A stretch of 64,000 nt of DNA, from the NCBI GenBank assembly GCA_963840235.1, contig CAWIYC010000008.1, positions 186,001-250,000 of the forward strand. Reading direction: 5' to 3'. Position numbers and translations under genes: made by a program. Every line of letters starts with the position of its first letter. Position 1 is the stretch's first letter. Of this stretch, positions 43,073 through 51,934 are shown one piece after another. This DNA is from JBBRHQ01 sp963840235 (GTDB lineage Bacteria > Actinomycetota > Thermoleophilia > Solirubrobacterales > 70-9). The notes under the pieces were generated by a model, which was not told where the DNA came from, made no database searches, and worked only from the letters and a program-made list of their open reading frames with translations.

Positions 43073-44296
43073 TCACACGAACTCCTCCTCGATCACCCGG
43101 ATCGAACGCGGTGAGGAGCGGAGGAAGTCGAGCCGTCCGATCTCCTCCAGGGCGGAGGAGAAACGCGACTCGAGGCACTCGTGCAGGACCATCACCAGGC
43201 GCGCGTCGTCCCCGATCCCGCGCTGGACGACGCTCTTGACCGAGATCTCGTTCTCGCCGAGGATCGCCGCGATCTGCGCCAGCACTCCGGGGCGGTCCGC
43301 GACCTCGAGGTGCAGGTAGAACGAGGACGGGACGTCGGTTATCACCGGCAGCTTCTCGCGGGTCTCGTGGACCGGGCTCTCGCCGCTGATGATCGAGACG
43401 ACGTCGCCGAGCACCGCCGAGGCGGTCTGGATCCCCCCGGCGCCGGGGCCCGACATCGTCACCTCGGTGATCGCCGGCGCCTCGACCATGACCGCGTTGA
43501 ATGGGCCCCCGACCGGCGCCAGCGGGTGGCCCGCGTAGAGAAAGCAGGGGAAGACGCGGACGCTGATGCCCCCCTCGAGCCGCTCGGCCACCCCGAGCAG
43601 CTTCAGCGAGAGCCCGAACTCCTTGGCGTAGGAGAGGTCGTCGGGCTGGACACCCTCGATCCCCTCGAACGGCACCTCCTCCAGGGTCACCGGGGTGTGG
43701 AACGCGAGCCGCGCCAGGATCGCCATCTTCGCCGCCGCGTCGGCACCGTTGACGTCCTCGGTCGGGTCGGCCTCGGCGTAGCCGAGCTCCTGGGCGCGGG
43801 CCAGCACCTCGGCGTAGGCGGCCCCGGTCGCCGCCATCTCGCTGAGGATGAAGTTGGTGGTGCCGTTGACGATCCCGAACACCTTCGAGACCTCGGTCAT
43901 CCCGAGGCTCTCCTGGATCACCCGGATGATCGGGATCACCCCGGCGACCGCGGCCTCGAAACGGAGCTGGACGCCGGCCTCGCGGGCAGCGTCGAAGAGC
44001 TCACCACCGTGCTGGGCGAGCAGCTGCTTGTTGGCGGTGACCACCGGCTTTCCGGCGCGCAGGGCGTCGAGGACGAAGTCGCGTGCGGGGTCGATCCCTC
44101 CCATCAGCTCGACCACCAGGTCCGACTGCCCGAGGATCTCGCCGGCGTCGCCGCGGCTGCGGGTGAGGACCCCCGAGATCTCCGGGCGCCGTCCCGTCGC
44201 CGCCTCCATCGCGCCGGCGCGATCGGCCAGCAACCCGGCGAACGCCGACCCCACCGTCCCGTGCCCGAGCAGCCCTATGCGCACCGTCTCCGCCAT
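43073..44296 (-). CDS. hom: Homoserine dehydrogenase
   Basis: 407 residues. N-terminal Rossmann domain with GLLGHGTVGSAFAGLL, the catalytic domain with FEAAVAGVIPIIRVIQ, GIVNGTTNFILSEM and EADPTEDVNGADAAAKMAILARL, and a C-terminal ACT domain (residues about 325-400, SSFYLHLEVADRPGVLAQIA) that in related enzymes allows threonine feedback. It reduces aspartate semialdehyde to homoserine. Its ATG follows the lysA stop by one base, so the two are coupled. Confidence 0.95.
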   Translation of the reverse strand: MAETVRIGLLGHGTVGSAFAGLLADRAGAMEAATGRRPEISGVLTRSRGDAGEILGQSDLVVELMGGIDPARDFVLDALRAGKPVVTANKQLLAQHGGELFDAAREAGVQLRFEAAVAGVIPIIRVIQESLGMTEVSKVFGIVNGTTNFILSEMAATGAAYAEVLARAQELGYAEADPTEDVNGADAAAKMAILARLAFHTPVTLEEVPFEGIEGVQPDDLSYAKEFGLSLKLLGVAERLEGGISVRVFPCFLYAGHPLAPVGGPFNAVMVEAPAITEVTMSGPGAGGIQTASAVLGDVVSIISGESPVHETREKLPVITDVPSSFYLHLEVADRPGVLAQIAAILGENEISVKSVVQRGIGDDARLVMVLHECLESRFSSALEEIGRLDFLRSSPRSIRVIEEEFV

Positions 44297-44297
44297 C

Positions 44298-45626
44298 TCA
44301 ACCAGCGTCCCGCGCCATCAGGTCCTCGTAGGTCTCCCGCCGCACCACGGCCCTCGCATCGCCACCCTTGCAGAAGACGACCGGCGGTCTGGGCACGCCG
44401 TTGTAGTTGTTTGCCAGGGAGTGACCGTAGGCGCCGGTCGCCGGCGTCACCAGCACGTCGCCGACGCTGGGCGAGGCCAGCAGCGCCTCGCGGACGATGA
44501 TGTCGCCGGACTCGCAGTGCATCCCGGCGATCGTCGCCGGCGTGTCGGCGGCGGCGGCGGCTCGGTCGGCGATCACGGCCTCGTAGACGGACCCGTAGAG
44601 CATCGGCCTCAGGTTGTCGGACATGCCGCCGTCGACGGCGACGTAGGTCCGCACCCCGGGGATCTCCTTGACAGTGCCCACGGTGTAGGCGGTGATGCCG
44701 GCGTTGCCGACAAGCGAGCGCCCGGGCTCGACCAGGATCCGCGGACCGTCGCCGAAGACCTCACGCACCGCCGCCGCCTTGGTCTCGGCGTAGGCGTCGA
44801 TCGAGGGAGGCTCGTCGCCGGCCGTGTAGGCGATGCCGAGGCCGCCGCCGACGTTGACCAGGCGGCACCAGTCGCCCGCCAGCTGGCCCAGGGCGCGGAT
44901 CGTCAGCGCGTAGGGCTCGAGCTCGAGGATCTGCGAGCCGATGTGGGCGTGGAGGCCGACCAGGTTCAGCCGCTCGGAGGACAGCACCCTCCCGATGGCC
45001 TCCGCGGCGAGGCCGTCGGCGAGGCCGAAACCGAACTTGGAGTCGATCTGCCCCGTCTGGACATAGTCGTGGGTCGAGGCGCTCACGCCCGGCGTCACCC
45101 GCACCAGCACGTCCTGGCTCCGGTCTAGCAGGTGCTCGCAGCGGGCGATCTCGTCGAAGGAGTCGATGATCAGATGACCGACCCCGGAGCGCGCCGCGAG
45201 CAGGATCTCCTCGTCGGACTTGTTGTTGCCGTGCATGTGGATCCGGGCCGGGTCGAACCCCGCCCGCAGCGCCATGCTCAGCTCGCCGCCGGAGGCGACA
45301 TCCACCGAGAGCCCCTCCTCGGCGAACAGGCGGTAGGTCGCGGTGCAGGGCATCGCCTTGCTGGCGAAGAGAACCTCGAAGCGCCGGCCGCGTCGAGAGA
45401 GCGCGTCGAGGTAGGCGCGGGCGCGGGCGCGCATGTCGTCCTCGGCATAGACGTAGGCCGGGGTGCCGAACTCGGCCGCGACCTCGAGCAGGTCGCATCC
45501 GGCGATCTCGAGGTGACCACGCTCGTTGACGCGGCTCCCGATCGGGTACACGGGGGAGCCGGCGATCGGGTCCGCGGCGGCGACGCCGCCGGGCTGTGGA
45601 CGGGTTGAGGGCATCGGGATCGGCAT
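44298..45626 (-). CDS. lysA: Diaminopimelate decarboxylase
   Basis: 442 residues of the alanine-racemase-fold PLP decarboxylases. The PLP Lys is in EVLFASKAMPCTATY. Later come HMHGNNKSDEEI, VGLHAHIGSQI, VNVGGGLGIAY, EPGRSLVGNAG and CESGDI, the substrate-binding Cys region near the end, with Tyr in GAYGHSLANNYNG. It makes lysine from meso-DAP and heads the operon with hom and thrC. The N-terminal about 40 residues are Pro/Gly-rich and weakly conserved, so a downstream start is possible. The frame overlaps the divergent hydrolase's upstream region only if that gene is started too early. Confidence 0.94.
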   Translation of the reverse strand: MPIPMPSTRPQPGGVAAADPIAGSPVYPIGSRVNERGHLEIAGCDLLEVAAEFGTPAYVYAEDDMRARARAYLDALSRRGRRFEVLFASKAMPCTATYRLFAEEGLSVDVASGGELSMALRAGFDPARIHMHGNNKSDEEILLAARSGVGHLIIDSFDEIARCEHLLDRSQDVLVRVTPGVSASTHDYVQTGQIDSKFGFGLADGLAAEAIGRVLSSERLNLVGLHAHIGSQILELEPYALTIRALGQLAGDWCRLVNVGGGLGIAYTAGDEPPSIDAYAETKAAAVREVFGDGPRILVEPGRSLVGNAGITAYTVGTVKEIPGVRTYVAVDGGMSDNLRPMLYGSVYEAVIADRAAAAADTPATIAGMHCESGDIIVREALLASPSVGDVLVTPATGAYGHSLANNYNGVPRPPVVFCKGGDARAVVRRETYEDLMARDAG

Positions 45627-45663
45627 TGTGACGGGTCGCGGGCGGACGCCGCCGTCAGTCAGG

Positions 45664-46392
45664 ATGACCGCGATGGAACTCCCACCACCGAGCGCCCCGA
45701 GCCAGAGCGGGACCAGCGATGGCCTCGCCTACGACCTCTGGTTGCCCGAGGAGCCGCCACCCTGGCCCGGCGTCCTCGTCATCCACGGCGCCGGGTCGCG
45801 CAAGGAGAACCACGCCGACTTCGCCCGGCTCGCCCGTGCCTCGGGCTGGGCGGCGCTCTCCTACGACCAGCGGGGCCACGGGGCCAGCGGCGGCGAGATG
45901 TCGCCCGGGGCGATCCCCGACGCCGGCGCGATGGCGCGGCTGCTCGGCGCGATCGAGGGCGTGGACGAGGCCCGGGTATGCGCCCGCGGCTCGAGCATGG
46001 GCGGGTTCGTCGCCATCCACGCCGCCGCCGGCGAGGAGGGGATCGCCGGGGCGATCGCGATCTGCCCGGCGGGCGAGGCGCTGCTCCTGGAAGGGATCCG
46101 GCGCGGGCGGTTGCAGATGGCGACGAACGAGGCCGCCCTGGTTCCCTGGCTCGAGCGCCACGACCTGCGTCAAGCCGCTCGCGCGATGGGCGCCAAGCCC
46201 CTGATCCTGCTTCACGCGGACGGCGACGAGCAGGTCCCTGTTGCCTTCTCGCGAGAGCTCTACGAAGGCGCCGCCGAGCCGAAGAAGCTGGTCGTCCTCC
46301 CCGGAGGCCACCACCGCTCGGTTCAGCACGACCCCGAGCTTCAGGGGGTGGCGCTGCGCTGGCTCGGGAGGGCGCTCGGCCCGGCTAGATGA
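45664..46392 (+). CDS. Alpha/beta hydrolase
   Basis: ATG 45664 (or 45673) gives 242 (239) residues; earlier starts would overlap lysA. VLVIHGAGSRKENH is the oxyanion region, the nucleophile elbow is CARGSSMGGFVAIHAA with Ser in GSSMGG, the Asp lies in LILLHADGDEQVP, and the His is in GGHHRSVQHDPEL. This is a complete catalytic triad of the dienelactone hydrolase/serine aminopeptidase-like type. No signal peptide is seen, so it is cytoplasmic. The substrate cannot be inferred. Confidence 0.85.
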   Translation: MTAMELPPPSAPSQSGTSDGLAYDLWLPEEPPPWPGVLVIHGAGSRKENHADFARLARASGWAALSYDQRGHGASGGEMSPGAIPDAGAMARLLGAIEGVDEARVCARGSSMGGFVAIHAAAGEEGIAGAIAICPAGEALLLEGIRRGRLQMATNEAALVPWLERHDLRQAARAMGAKPLILLHADGDEQVPVAFSRELYEGAAEPKKLVVLPGGHHRSVQHDPELQGVALRWLGRALGPAR

Positions 46393-46423
46393 GTGAAGCC
46401 ACGGCCGGCGTGGAATTGCTCAT

Positions 46424-47647
46424 CTACAGGTAGCCCATCGGGTCCACGGCGGCGCCGTTGACCCTGACCTCGAAGTGGAGGTGGTCGCCGAAGCAGTGCC
46501 CGGTGCAGCCGACGTATCCGATCACGTCGCCCTGGCCGACCTGGGCCCCGGGCGAGGTGGCGAAGGAGGACTGGTGCGCGTAGCAGGTGGAGAGCCCGCC
46601 GCCGTGATCGACGCAGGTGTAGTTGCCGTAGCCGCCGCTCTCGGCGTCCGACTGCATCAGGATCACCGTGCCCGAGGCGGCGGCCCGGATCGGGGTCCCG
46701 GCGGGAACCGCGATGTCGACTCCCTCGTGCATGCGTCCCCAGCGCATGCCGAAACCTGAGACGACCGGGCCGTTCACCGGCCAGATGAAGCCGGCGGCGC
46801 TCGGTGCCCCCAGCGGGCCCGCGGGCAGCGGCGTCACCCCGGAGGCGGCGGCGATCTGGGATTGGATCTTCTCCTGGATCGCAGAGACGTCGCCCTCAAG
46901 CTGCTGCTCGGAGCTCTTGATCTCGGACAGCGCCGCCTCGCGCTTGGCCCGGGCCGCGACCAGGTCGGCCTGTCGGCTCTCGACGCTGGCGCGGGCGGCC
47001 GCGAGCTGCTGCTCCTGGGTGGCGATGGCGTCGCGGGCCGCCTCGATCCGCCGGCGGGCGTCGGCCAGCCGGACCACCGTGCGCTTCGCCTCGTTGCGGA
47101 GCTGGCGGACCCGTCCCACCACGGATTCCTGGAAGCCCTGGATCCGCTTCAGGTACTCGGCCCGCGCCACCAGGTCGTCGAAGCCCTTGGAGGAGAGCAG
47201 CACGGTGAGCACGTCGGGGGTGCCGGACTCATAGATCGTCACCAGTTGCTCCCGCAGGGCGCCCAGGGCGGCCTTCAGGTGCCTGCGGACGACCTCGAGG
47301 TGGTCCTTGGCGCGCCGCAGGTCGGCGATCGCCTGGTCGAGCTCGGCCTGCTTGGCGATCAGCTTTGAGTGGACGGCGGCCTCCTGCCGGCGCAGGCTCG
47401 CCACCGCTGCCTCGAGGCCGCTGATCTGGTCGCGGTACTTCGAGATCGTCGTCGTCAGCACGCCTTCGTGGGCCCGCACCTTCTCGAGTTTGGACTGCTT
47501 GGCGTCCAGCTTGGACTGAAGGTCGGCGGCCGCAGCGCTGCCGCTCGGGAGGCCGAGAAGGCAGGCGCCGGCAAGCGCGGCCGTGGCCGCGACAAGAGCG
47601 CTGAAGCGCGCCAGGGAAGGTCGATTCTGGTCGATTACGGCATTCAT
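46424..47647 (-). CDS. Secreted coiled-coil M23 peptidase (EnvC/LytM-like)
   Basis: 407 residues. A signal sequence (LVAATAALAGACLLGLPSGSAAA) is followed by about 230 residues of coiled coil (QSKLDAKQSKLEKVRAHEG onward) and a C-terminal LytM/M23 domain from about residue 285. Zinc ligands are visible in MHEGVDIAVPAG (H and D of HxxxD) and in the late HLHFEV motif. All essential residues of M23 are present, so it may cleave cell-wall peptide bridges itself. Such coiled-coil proteins often regulate cell separation with FtsEX or amidases. None is nearby. Confidence 0.9.
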   Translation of the reverse strand: MNAVIDQNRPSLARFSALVAATAALAGACLLGLPSGSAAAADLQSKLDAKQSKLEKVRAHEGVLTTTISKYRDQISGLEAAVASLRRQEAAVHSKLIAKQAELDQAIADLRRAKDHLEVVRRHLKAALGALREQLVTIYESGTPDVLTVLLSSKGFDDLVARAEYLKRIQGFQESVVGRVRQLRNEAKRTVVRLADARRRIEAARDAIATQEQQLAAARASVESRQADLVAARAKREAALSEIKSSEQQLEGDVSAIQEKIQSQIAAASGVTPLPAGPLGAPSAAGFIWPVNGPVVSGFGMRWGRMHEGVDIAVPAGTPIRAAASGTVILMQSDAESGGYGNYTCVDHGGGLSTCYAHQSSFATSPGAQVGQGDVIGYVGCTGHCFGDHLHFEVRVNGAAVDPMGYL

Positions 47648-47766
47648 CGAGCCTGCCGCCGAACCCCTTCGAAGCGGTCCGTGCAGGTGTCCGAGGCTAG
47701 CTGAGGCCCGCTTTGCGCCGAGCCCGGCCGGCGCCGATGCAACCTCGGTTGCGGGCCAAGGCCGAG

Positions 47767-48708
47767 CTAGGCACGGGGGGGCGGGCGCTCGACCTCGAGC
47801 AGCTCCCCTCCCGCCTCCTCCTCCATCTGCAGCGTGGTGTGGTCGATGCCGAAGCGATCGTGCACGGCGACCTCGAGGTTGCGGCGGATCAGGTCGCGGT
47901 CGGACCCCTCGCTGACGACCACGTGCGCCGAGAGCGCGCCGAAGCCGGCGGTCAGGGTCCAGACGTGGAGGTCGTGGACGGAGCAGACCCCCGGGACCCC
48001 GGCGAAGGTGCCCTGAAGCTCCTCCATGTCGAGCCCGGACGGCGCCGCCTCCATCAGCACGTCCACCGGCTCGCGGATCAGCCTCCAGGAGGAGGCGAGG
48101 ATGAGGGCGGCGATGAAGAGGCTGACCACCGGGTCGACGATCGACGAGCCCCCGGCGAGGACGACGGCGCCGGCGATCACGACGCCGAGAGAGCCGAGCA
48201 CGTCGGCGGCGCTGTGGCGCAGCACTCCCTCGAGGTTTATGTCGCTCCTCTGGCCGCGGACCAGCACCAGGGTCGCGGCCGCGTTGCCGGCGACGCCGAA
48301 AAGGCCGAGGGCGAGGACCCCGCCGGCCTCGATCGTGGGCGGGTCGGAGAACCTGCCGATCGCCTCGATCGCGATCAGCACCGCCACCGCGACCAGGGTC
48401 AGCCCGTTGGCGAGCGCCGCCAGCACCTCGGAGCGCTGGTAGCCGAAGGTCCGCCGCGGCCCGCCGGGCCTCGAAGCAAGCCGCGCGGCCGCCAGCGCCA
48501 GGGCGATGGCGCCGACGTCGGAGAGCAGATGCCCGGCGTCGGCGAGCACGGCCAGCGAGTCGGTGAGGATCCCGCCGACGAGCTCGACCGCGAGCATCGC
48601 CAGATTGATCGCCAGCGCGAACCGCATCCGGCGGCGGCTGTCTCCCCGCCGATGCTCGAGCCCCCCGGCGTGAGCGTGCCCGTGACCGGGGCCGTGGACG
48701 TGAGCCAT
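47767..48708 (-). CDS. Cation diffusion facilitator (CzcD/ZitB type)
   Basis: ATG 48708 gives 313 residues; the longer frame upstream is Pro/Arg-rich. A His-rich N-terminus (HVHGPGHGHAHAGG) precedes six membrane spans. Metal sites are DAGHLLSDVGA in span two and RHSAADVLGS in span five, the D/H pairs of zinc transporters. The C-terminal cytoplasmic domain has DLHVWTLTAG and HDRFGIDHTTLQME. It probably exports zinc or a similar divalent ion in exchange for protons. The 119 bases before the M23 gene start hold only a small GC hairpin. Confidence 0.92.
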   Translation of the reverse strand: MAHVHGPGHGHAHAGGLEHRRGDSRRRMRFALAINLAMLAVELVGGILTDSLAVLADAGHLLSDVGAIALALAAARLASRPGGPRRTFGYQRSEVLAALANGLTLVAVAVLIAIEAIGRFSDPPTIEAGGVLALGLFGVAGNAAATLVLVRGQRSDINLEGVLRHSAADVLGSLGVVIAGAVVLAGGSSIVDPVVSLFIAALILASSWRLIREPVDVLMEAAPSGLDMEELQGTFAGVPGVCSVHDLHVWTLTAGFGALSAHVVVSEGSDRDLIRRNLEVAVHDRFGIDHTTLQMEEEAGGELLEVERPPPRA

Positions 48709-48775
48709 GGGCCCGAGCTTAGAACCGCCGCTGGCGTCAGACCGCGACGCAGCCCTCGGCCGGGTTTCCGCGCGC

Positions 48776-50098
48776 TCAGGCGGGAGCCGGCTCGCGGGCG
48801 CCGTCGACGGCCCCGGAGCGCCCCGATGCCCCGTTGCCGGCGGCGCCACCGTTGCTCTCGGCGATGGCCGCGGCGGCGATCTCGACCCCGAAACCGAGGC
48901 GCTCGCGGTACTCCTTGGCCTGCATGCGGGAGATCACCAGCCGCTGGATCTCCGCCGTGCCCTCGAACAGCTGGTAGATCTTGGCGTCGCGGAACCATTT
49001 CTCCAGCGGGCAGTCCGTGCTCCAGGCGTGGGGACCGACCAGGTCCATCAGCTGGGTCGTCGCCCACATCGTCACGTCGCCGGCCTTGAGCTTCGACATC
49101 GAGCCCTGGCCCCCGGTCATCGGCACCCCGTTGCGCCCCATCCAGGAGGCGCGCTGGACCAGCAGCCGCGCCGCCTCGATCTCGGTCGCGACGTCGGCGA
49201 GGACCTGCTGCACGTGCTGGGTCTGCAGCATCGGAACCCCATCCTCGGCGCGGCCGTCGAGGTACTCCAGGGTCCACTCGTAGGCGGCCTGGGCGATGCC
49301 GATCGCCGATGCGCCGACGAACGGCCGGGTGACCTCGAAGGTCGCGAGCGCGTCGGCCGAGCGCGACTTCTGCCCCGAGCGAGCGCGCTCGAGCTTTCGC
49401 TCCAGCTTCTCCTCGCCGCCGAGCAGCTGGTCGGCGGGAATGCGGCAATCCTCGAGGATGACCTCGGCGGTGTGGGAGGCGCGGATCCCGAGCTTGGTCT
49501 CCTTCTTGCCCTGGCTCATCCCGGGAGTTCCCTTGGCGACGATGAACGACGCCTGGCCACGGGTGCCGAGGGAGGGATCGACGGTGGCGACGACCACGTG
49601 AACGTCGGCGATGCCGCCGTTGGTGATGAAGCACTTTGCTCCGTTGAGGACCCACTCGTCTCCGTCGCGGCGGGCCGTCGTCTTCAGGCTCTTGACGTCG
49701 GAGCCGGCCTGCGGCTCGGTGACGGCGTAGGCGCCGAGCTTGATCTCCTCCTCGGTCCCGAAGCACTCGGGCACCCAGCGGGCGATCTGCTCCGGCGTCC
49801 CTGAGGCCGCGATCCCTGCAGCGGCGAGGCCGGAGCCGGAGATCGCCAGGGCGAGGCCGGCGCAACCCCAGTGCAGCTCCTCGGCGTAGATGACCCCCAT
49901 CTGCCCGTCACCGTCGCTGCCCATCCGCTGCATGTAGTCGAGGCCCTGCAGGCCCCAGCGGCGGGCCTCCCGGATCACTTCCCAGGGGACGCTCTCGTCC
50001 TCGTCGTGGCGGCGGGCCGCCGGGCGCATCACCTCGCGGGCGAAGCGGCGGCAGTAGTCCCTGAACTCCTGCTGCTCGTCGTTAAGTGCGAAATCCAT
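48776..50098 (-). CDS. Acyl-CoA dehydrogenase
   Basis: ATG 50098 gives 440 residues. The fold is complete: N-terminal helices starting DFALNDEQQEFRDYCRRF, the FAD-binding strand AYAVTEPQAGSDVKSLKTTA, the middle-domain WVLNGAKCFITNGG, and the C-terminal domain with the catalytic Glu in YQLFEGTAEIQRLVI. It oxidises an acyl-CoA to the trans-2-enoyl-CoA with FAD. The tail of about 30 residues is Ala/Gly-rich and extra. Two palindromes lie 70 to 117 bases upstream, shared in pattern with the thiolase promoter. Confidence 0.92.
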   Translation of the reverse strand: MDFALNDEQQEFRDYCRRFAREVMRPAARRHDEDESVPWEVIREARRWGLQGLDYMQRMGSDGDGQMGVIYAEELHWGCAGLALAISGSGLAAAGIAASGTPEQIARWVPECFGTEEEIKLGAYAVTEPQAGSDVKSLKTTARRDGDEWVLNGAKCFITNGGIADVHVVVATVDPSLGTRGQASFIVAKGTPGMSQGKKETKLGIRASHTAEVILEDCRIPADQLLGGEEKLERKLERARSGQKSRSADALATFEVTRPFVGASAIGIAQAAYEWTLEYLDGRAEDGVPMLQTQHVQQVLADVATEIEAARLLVQRASWMGRNGVPMTGGQGSMSKLKAGDVTMWATTQLMDLVGPHAWSTDCPLEKWFRDAKIYQLFEGTAEIQRLVISRMQAKEYRERLGFGVEIAAAAIAESNGGAAGNGASGRSGAVDGAREPAPA

Positions 50099-50167
50099 CT
50101 GGCCCCTTCCGTCCGGGACCGCCCGACGGCGTCCTGACCTCCCGCCCGGCGGTGTCATGGAAACCGA

Positions 50168-50183
50168 TTGACTAGTCAGTCAA
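50168..50183. promoter_or_regulatory. Putative TetR-type operator, box 1
   Basis: TTGACT and AGTCAA are perfect inverted arms around AGTC. It lies 70 bases before the acyl-CoA dehydrogenase start and 40 before the divergent gene's start. The left arm is also a -35-like TTGACT. The same TGACY-N4-AGTCA pattern recurs at 50200 and 58270. Confidence 0.65.
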
Positions 50184-50199
50184 CACACACAAAGACTAG

Positions 50200-50215
50200 C
50201 TGACCGGCCAGTCAG
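50200..50215. promoter_or_regulatory. Putative TetR-type operator, box 2
   Basis: CTGAC and GTCAG arms frame six bases; 14 of 16 positions are symmetric. The centre is 32 bases, about three helical turns, from box 1, so two dimers would sit on one face. It covers the start of the ribosome site AGGAGG before the cell-wall protein's TTG. Confidence 0.6.
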
Positions 50216-50222
50216 GAGGCCC

Positions 50223-51704
50223 TTGACCACAGATTTCCTGCATCGGCGCACTCCCCTCAGTAGCGTTCCCCCCTTGGCACGGCTCCGGCTACCCCGCCTG
50301 CGCGAGCGCCCGATCAACGCTTCGGGGGCGGAGCCCCCCTCGCCGCAGGCCCCGGCCGACGAATCCGAATCCGCGCGATCCAACGGCGGCCCCGCAGCCA
50401 CCGCGACCCTCCCTTCCCCGCCGCCGGCCCCGCCCGCGCCGCTGCCGCCCGAGGAGCCCGAGCTCGAGCCGCTGCCACCGTTGACGCTGTTCTCGAAGGT
50501 AATGCTCGTTGCGATCCCGCTTGGGCTGGTCGCGCTCGCCCTCTACTTCTTCGGTGTCTTCGATGCGAGCCGGGAGAGTGAACCCGGCGGCCCCGCCCCC
50601 CGGATCGAGGGCACAGGCGCCCCGGGGACCGGTTCGGCGACCGCGACCGACGCCACCGACCTCGGCTTCCCAGCCTTCGCGACCAAGAACACGACCCGCG
50701 TCGGCAGCGCCAGCGCCGCTGCCAACGCCGCCGGCGCCGCGCTCGCGACCTTTCCCTCAACGGTCCCCGACGATTCGCCCTCGGCCGTCACCCTGGTCGG
50801 AGACGGCGACTGGCAGGGGGCGATCGCGGCCGCGGCCCTGTTGGCCGAACCGGTTCGCGCCCCGGTCCTTTTCTCGGGGCCCGAGGGGATCCCGGCGGCG
50901 ACCGGCGAGGCCCTCGACGCGATGAGTCCGCGTGGCTCGGACGGGACCGGCGGCGACCAGCTGATCGCCCTCCCGGGCTCCGACGTCCCCAGCGGCTATG
51001 AGACGAAGGTCGTCAAGGGCGGCGACCCCGCCGAGGTTGCCGCCCGGCTCGCCGGGCTGCGCGCCAAGCTCGCCGGAGGGCCACCCGATCACATCGTCGT
51101 CACCTCCCAGCAGGAGCCCGGCATCGCGATGCCGGCGGCGGCTTGGGCTGCGCGCTCCGGAGACCCGGTTCTCTTCGCCGGGCCCGAGGGACTGCCGAAG
51201 CCGACCGCGAAGGCGCTTGCCAAGTTCAAGGGCGTCCCCGTCTACATCCTCGGGCCGACGTCGGCGATCCCAACCTCGGTCGAGGATCAGATCGTCAAGA
51301 TCACGGGCCAGGTGGCGCGAGTGTCAGGAGAGGAGCCCGTCGCCAACGCGATCAACTTCGCCCGCTACTCCGACGGCAGCTTCGGCTGGAATGTCAACGA
51401 CCCCGGGCACGGGTTCGTGATCGCACGCAGCAACCGCCCCCTCGACGCCGCTGCCGCGGCGCCGCTCTCCGGCGCCGGCACCTGGGGGCCGCTGCTGCTC
51501 ACCGACAACGCCGAGACTCTCCCCGGGACGCTGCGCGGATACCTTCTCGACGTCAAGCCCGGCTACACCACCGACCCGACCCGCGCCTTCTACAACCACG
51601 TGTGGGTGGTCGGAGACCAGGAGGCGATCAGCGTGAATCAGCAGGCCGCAATCGACTACATCGCCGAGCTCGGCAGGGTCGAGCCTGGGGGCCGGGCAAG
51701 GTGA
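50223..51704 (+). CDS. Membrane-anchored cell-wall-binding repeat 2 (CWB2) protein
   Basis: 493 residues from TTG 50223, with an AGGAGG close before it. A Pro-rich cytoplasmic segment of about 85 residues precedes one membrane span (VMLVAIPLGLVALALYFFGVF). The outside part has CWB2-type repeats: GDGDWQGAIAAAALLAEPVRAPVLFS, HIVVTSQQEPGIAMP with WAARSGDPVLFAGPEG, and KGVPVYILGPTSAIP. In other Gram-positive bacteria this domain anchors proteins to wall polymers. Here it is a type II membrane protein. It ends in a GTGA overlap with the next gene. Its promoter region is shared with the divergent acyl-CoA dehydrogenase. Confidence 0.75.
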   Translation: MTTDFLHRRTPLSSVPPLARLRLPRLRERPINASGAEPPSPQAPADESESARSNGGPAATATLPSPPPAPPAPLPPEEPELEPLPPLTLFSKVMLVAIPLGLVALALYFFGVFDASRESEPGGPAPRIEGTGAPGTGSATATDATDLGFPAFATKNTTRVGSASAAANAAGAALATFPSTVPDDSPSAVTLVGDGDWQGAIAAAALLAEPVRAPVLFSGPEGIPAATGEALDAMSPRGSDGTGGDQLIALPGSDVPSGYETKVVKGGDPAEVAARLAGLRAKLAGGPPDHIVVTSQQEPGIAMPAAAWAARSGDPVLFAGPEGLPKPTAKALAKFKGVPVYILGPTSAIPTSVEDQIVKITGQVARVSGEEPVANAINFARYSDGSFGWNVNDPGHGFVIARSNRPLDAAAAAPLSGAGTWGPLLLTDNAETLPGTLRGYLLDVKPGYTTDPTRAFYNHVWVVGDQEAISVNQQAAIDYIAELGRVEPGGRAR

Positions 51705-51934
51705 GCGAGACGGAGCGGGAGGAGGTGCTGGCGCCCTCACACGAGGTCAGCGTCGAGGACATCCGCGCCCTCGCCGGGCCCTCCACCCCGCACTTCGCAC
51801 TCCAGGTCCGCAACCGGATCAAGCGCCTGATCGAGCCCCTGCCGGCCGGCCACCCCGCGCGGGTAGAGGGCGAGCGCCGGATCGCCGAGCTGGAAGACCT
51901 GGCGCGCCACAGCGGCGACCCGCGTGGCGGCTGA
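51701..51934 (+). CDS. Small conserved-looking hypothetical protein
   Basis: GTG 51701 overlaps the previous stop (GTGA) and gives 77 residues. The sequence has an amphipathic pattern HEVSVEDIRALAGPSTPHFAL followed by QVRNRIKRLIEPLPAGHP and RRIAELEDLARHSGD. It is soluble, helical and charged. No family is recognised. Coupling to the CWB2 gene before and an 11-base overlap with the methyltransferase after make a three-gene operon likely. Confidence 0.65.
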   Translation: MSETEREEVLAPSHEVSVEDIRALAGPSTPHFALQVRNRIKRLIEPLPAGHPARVEGERRIAELEDLARHSGDPRGG

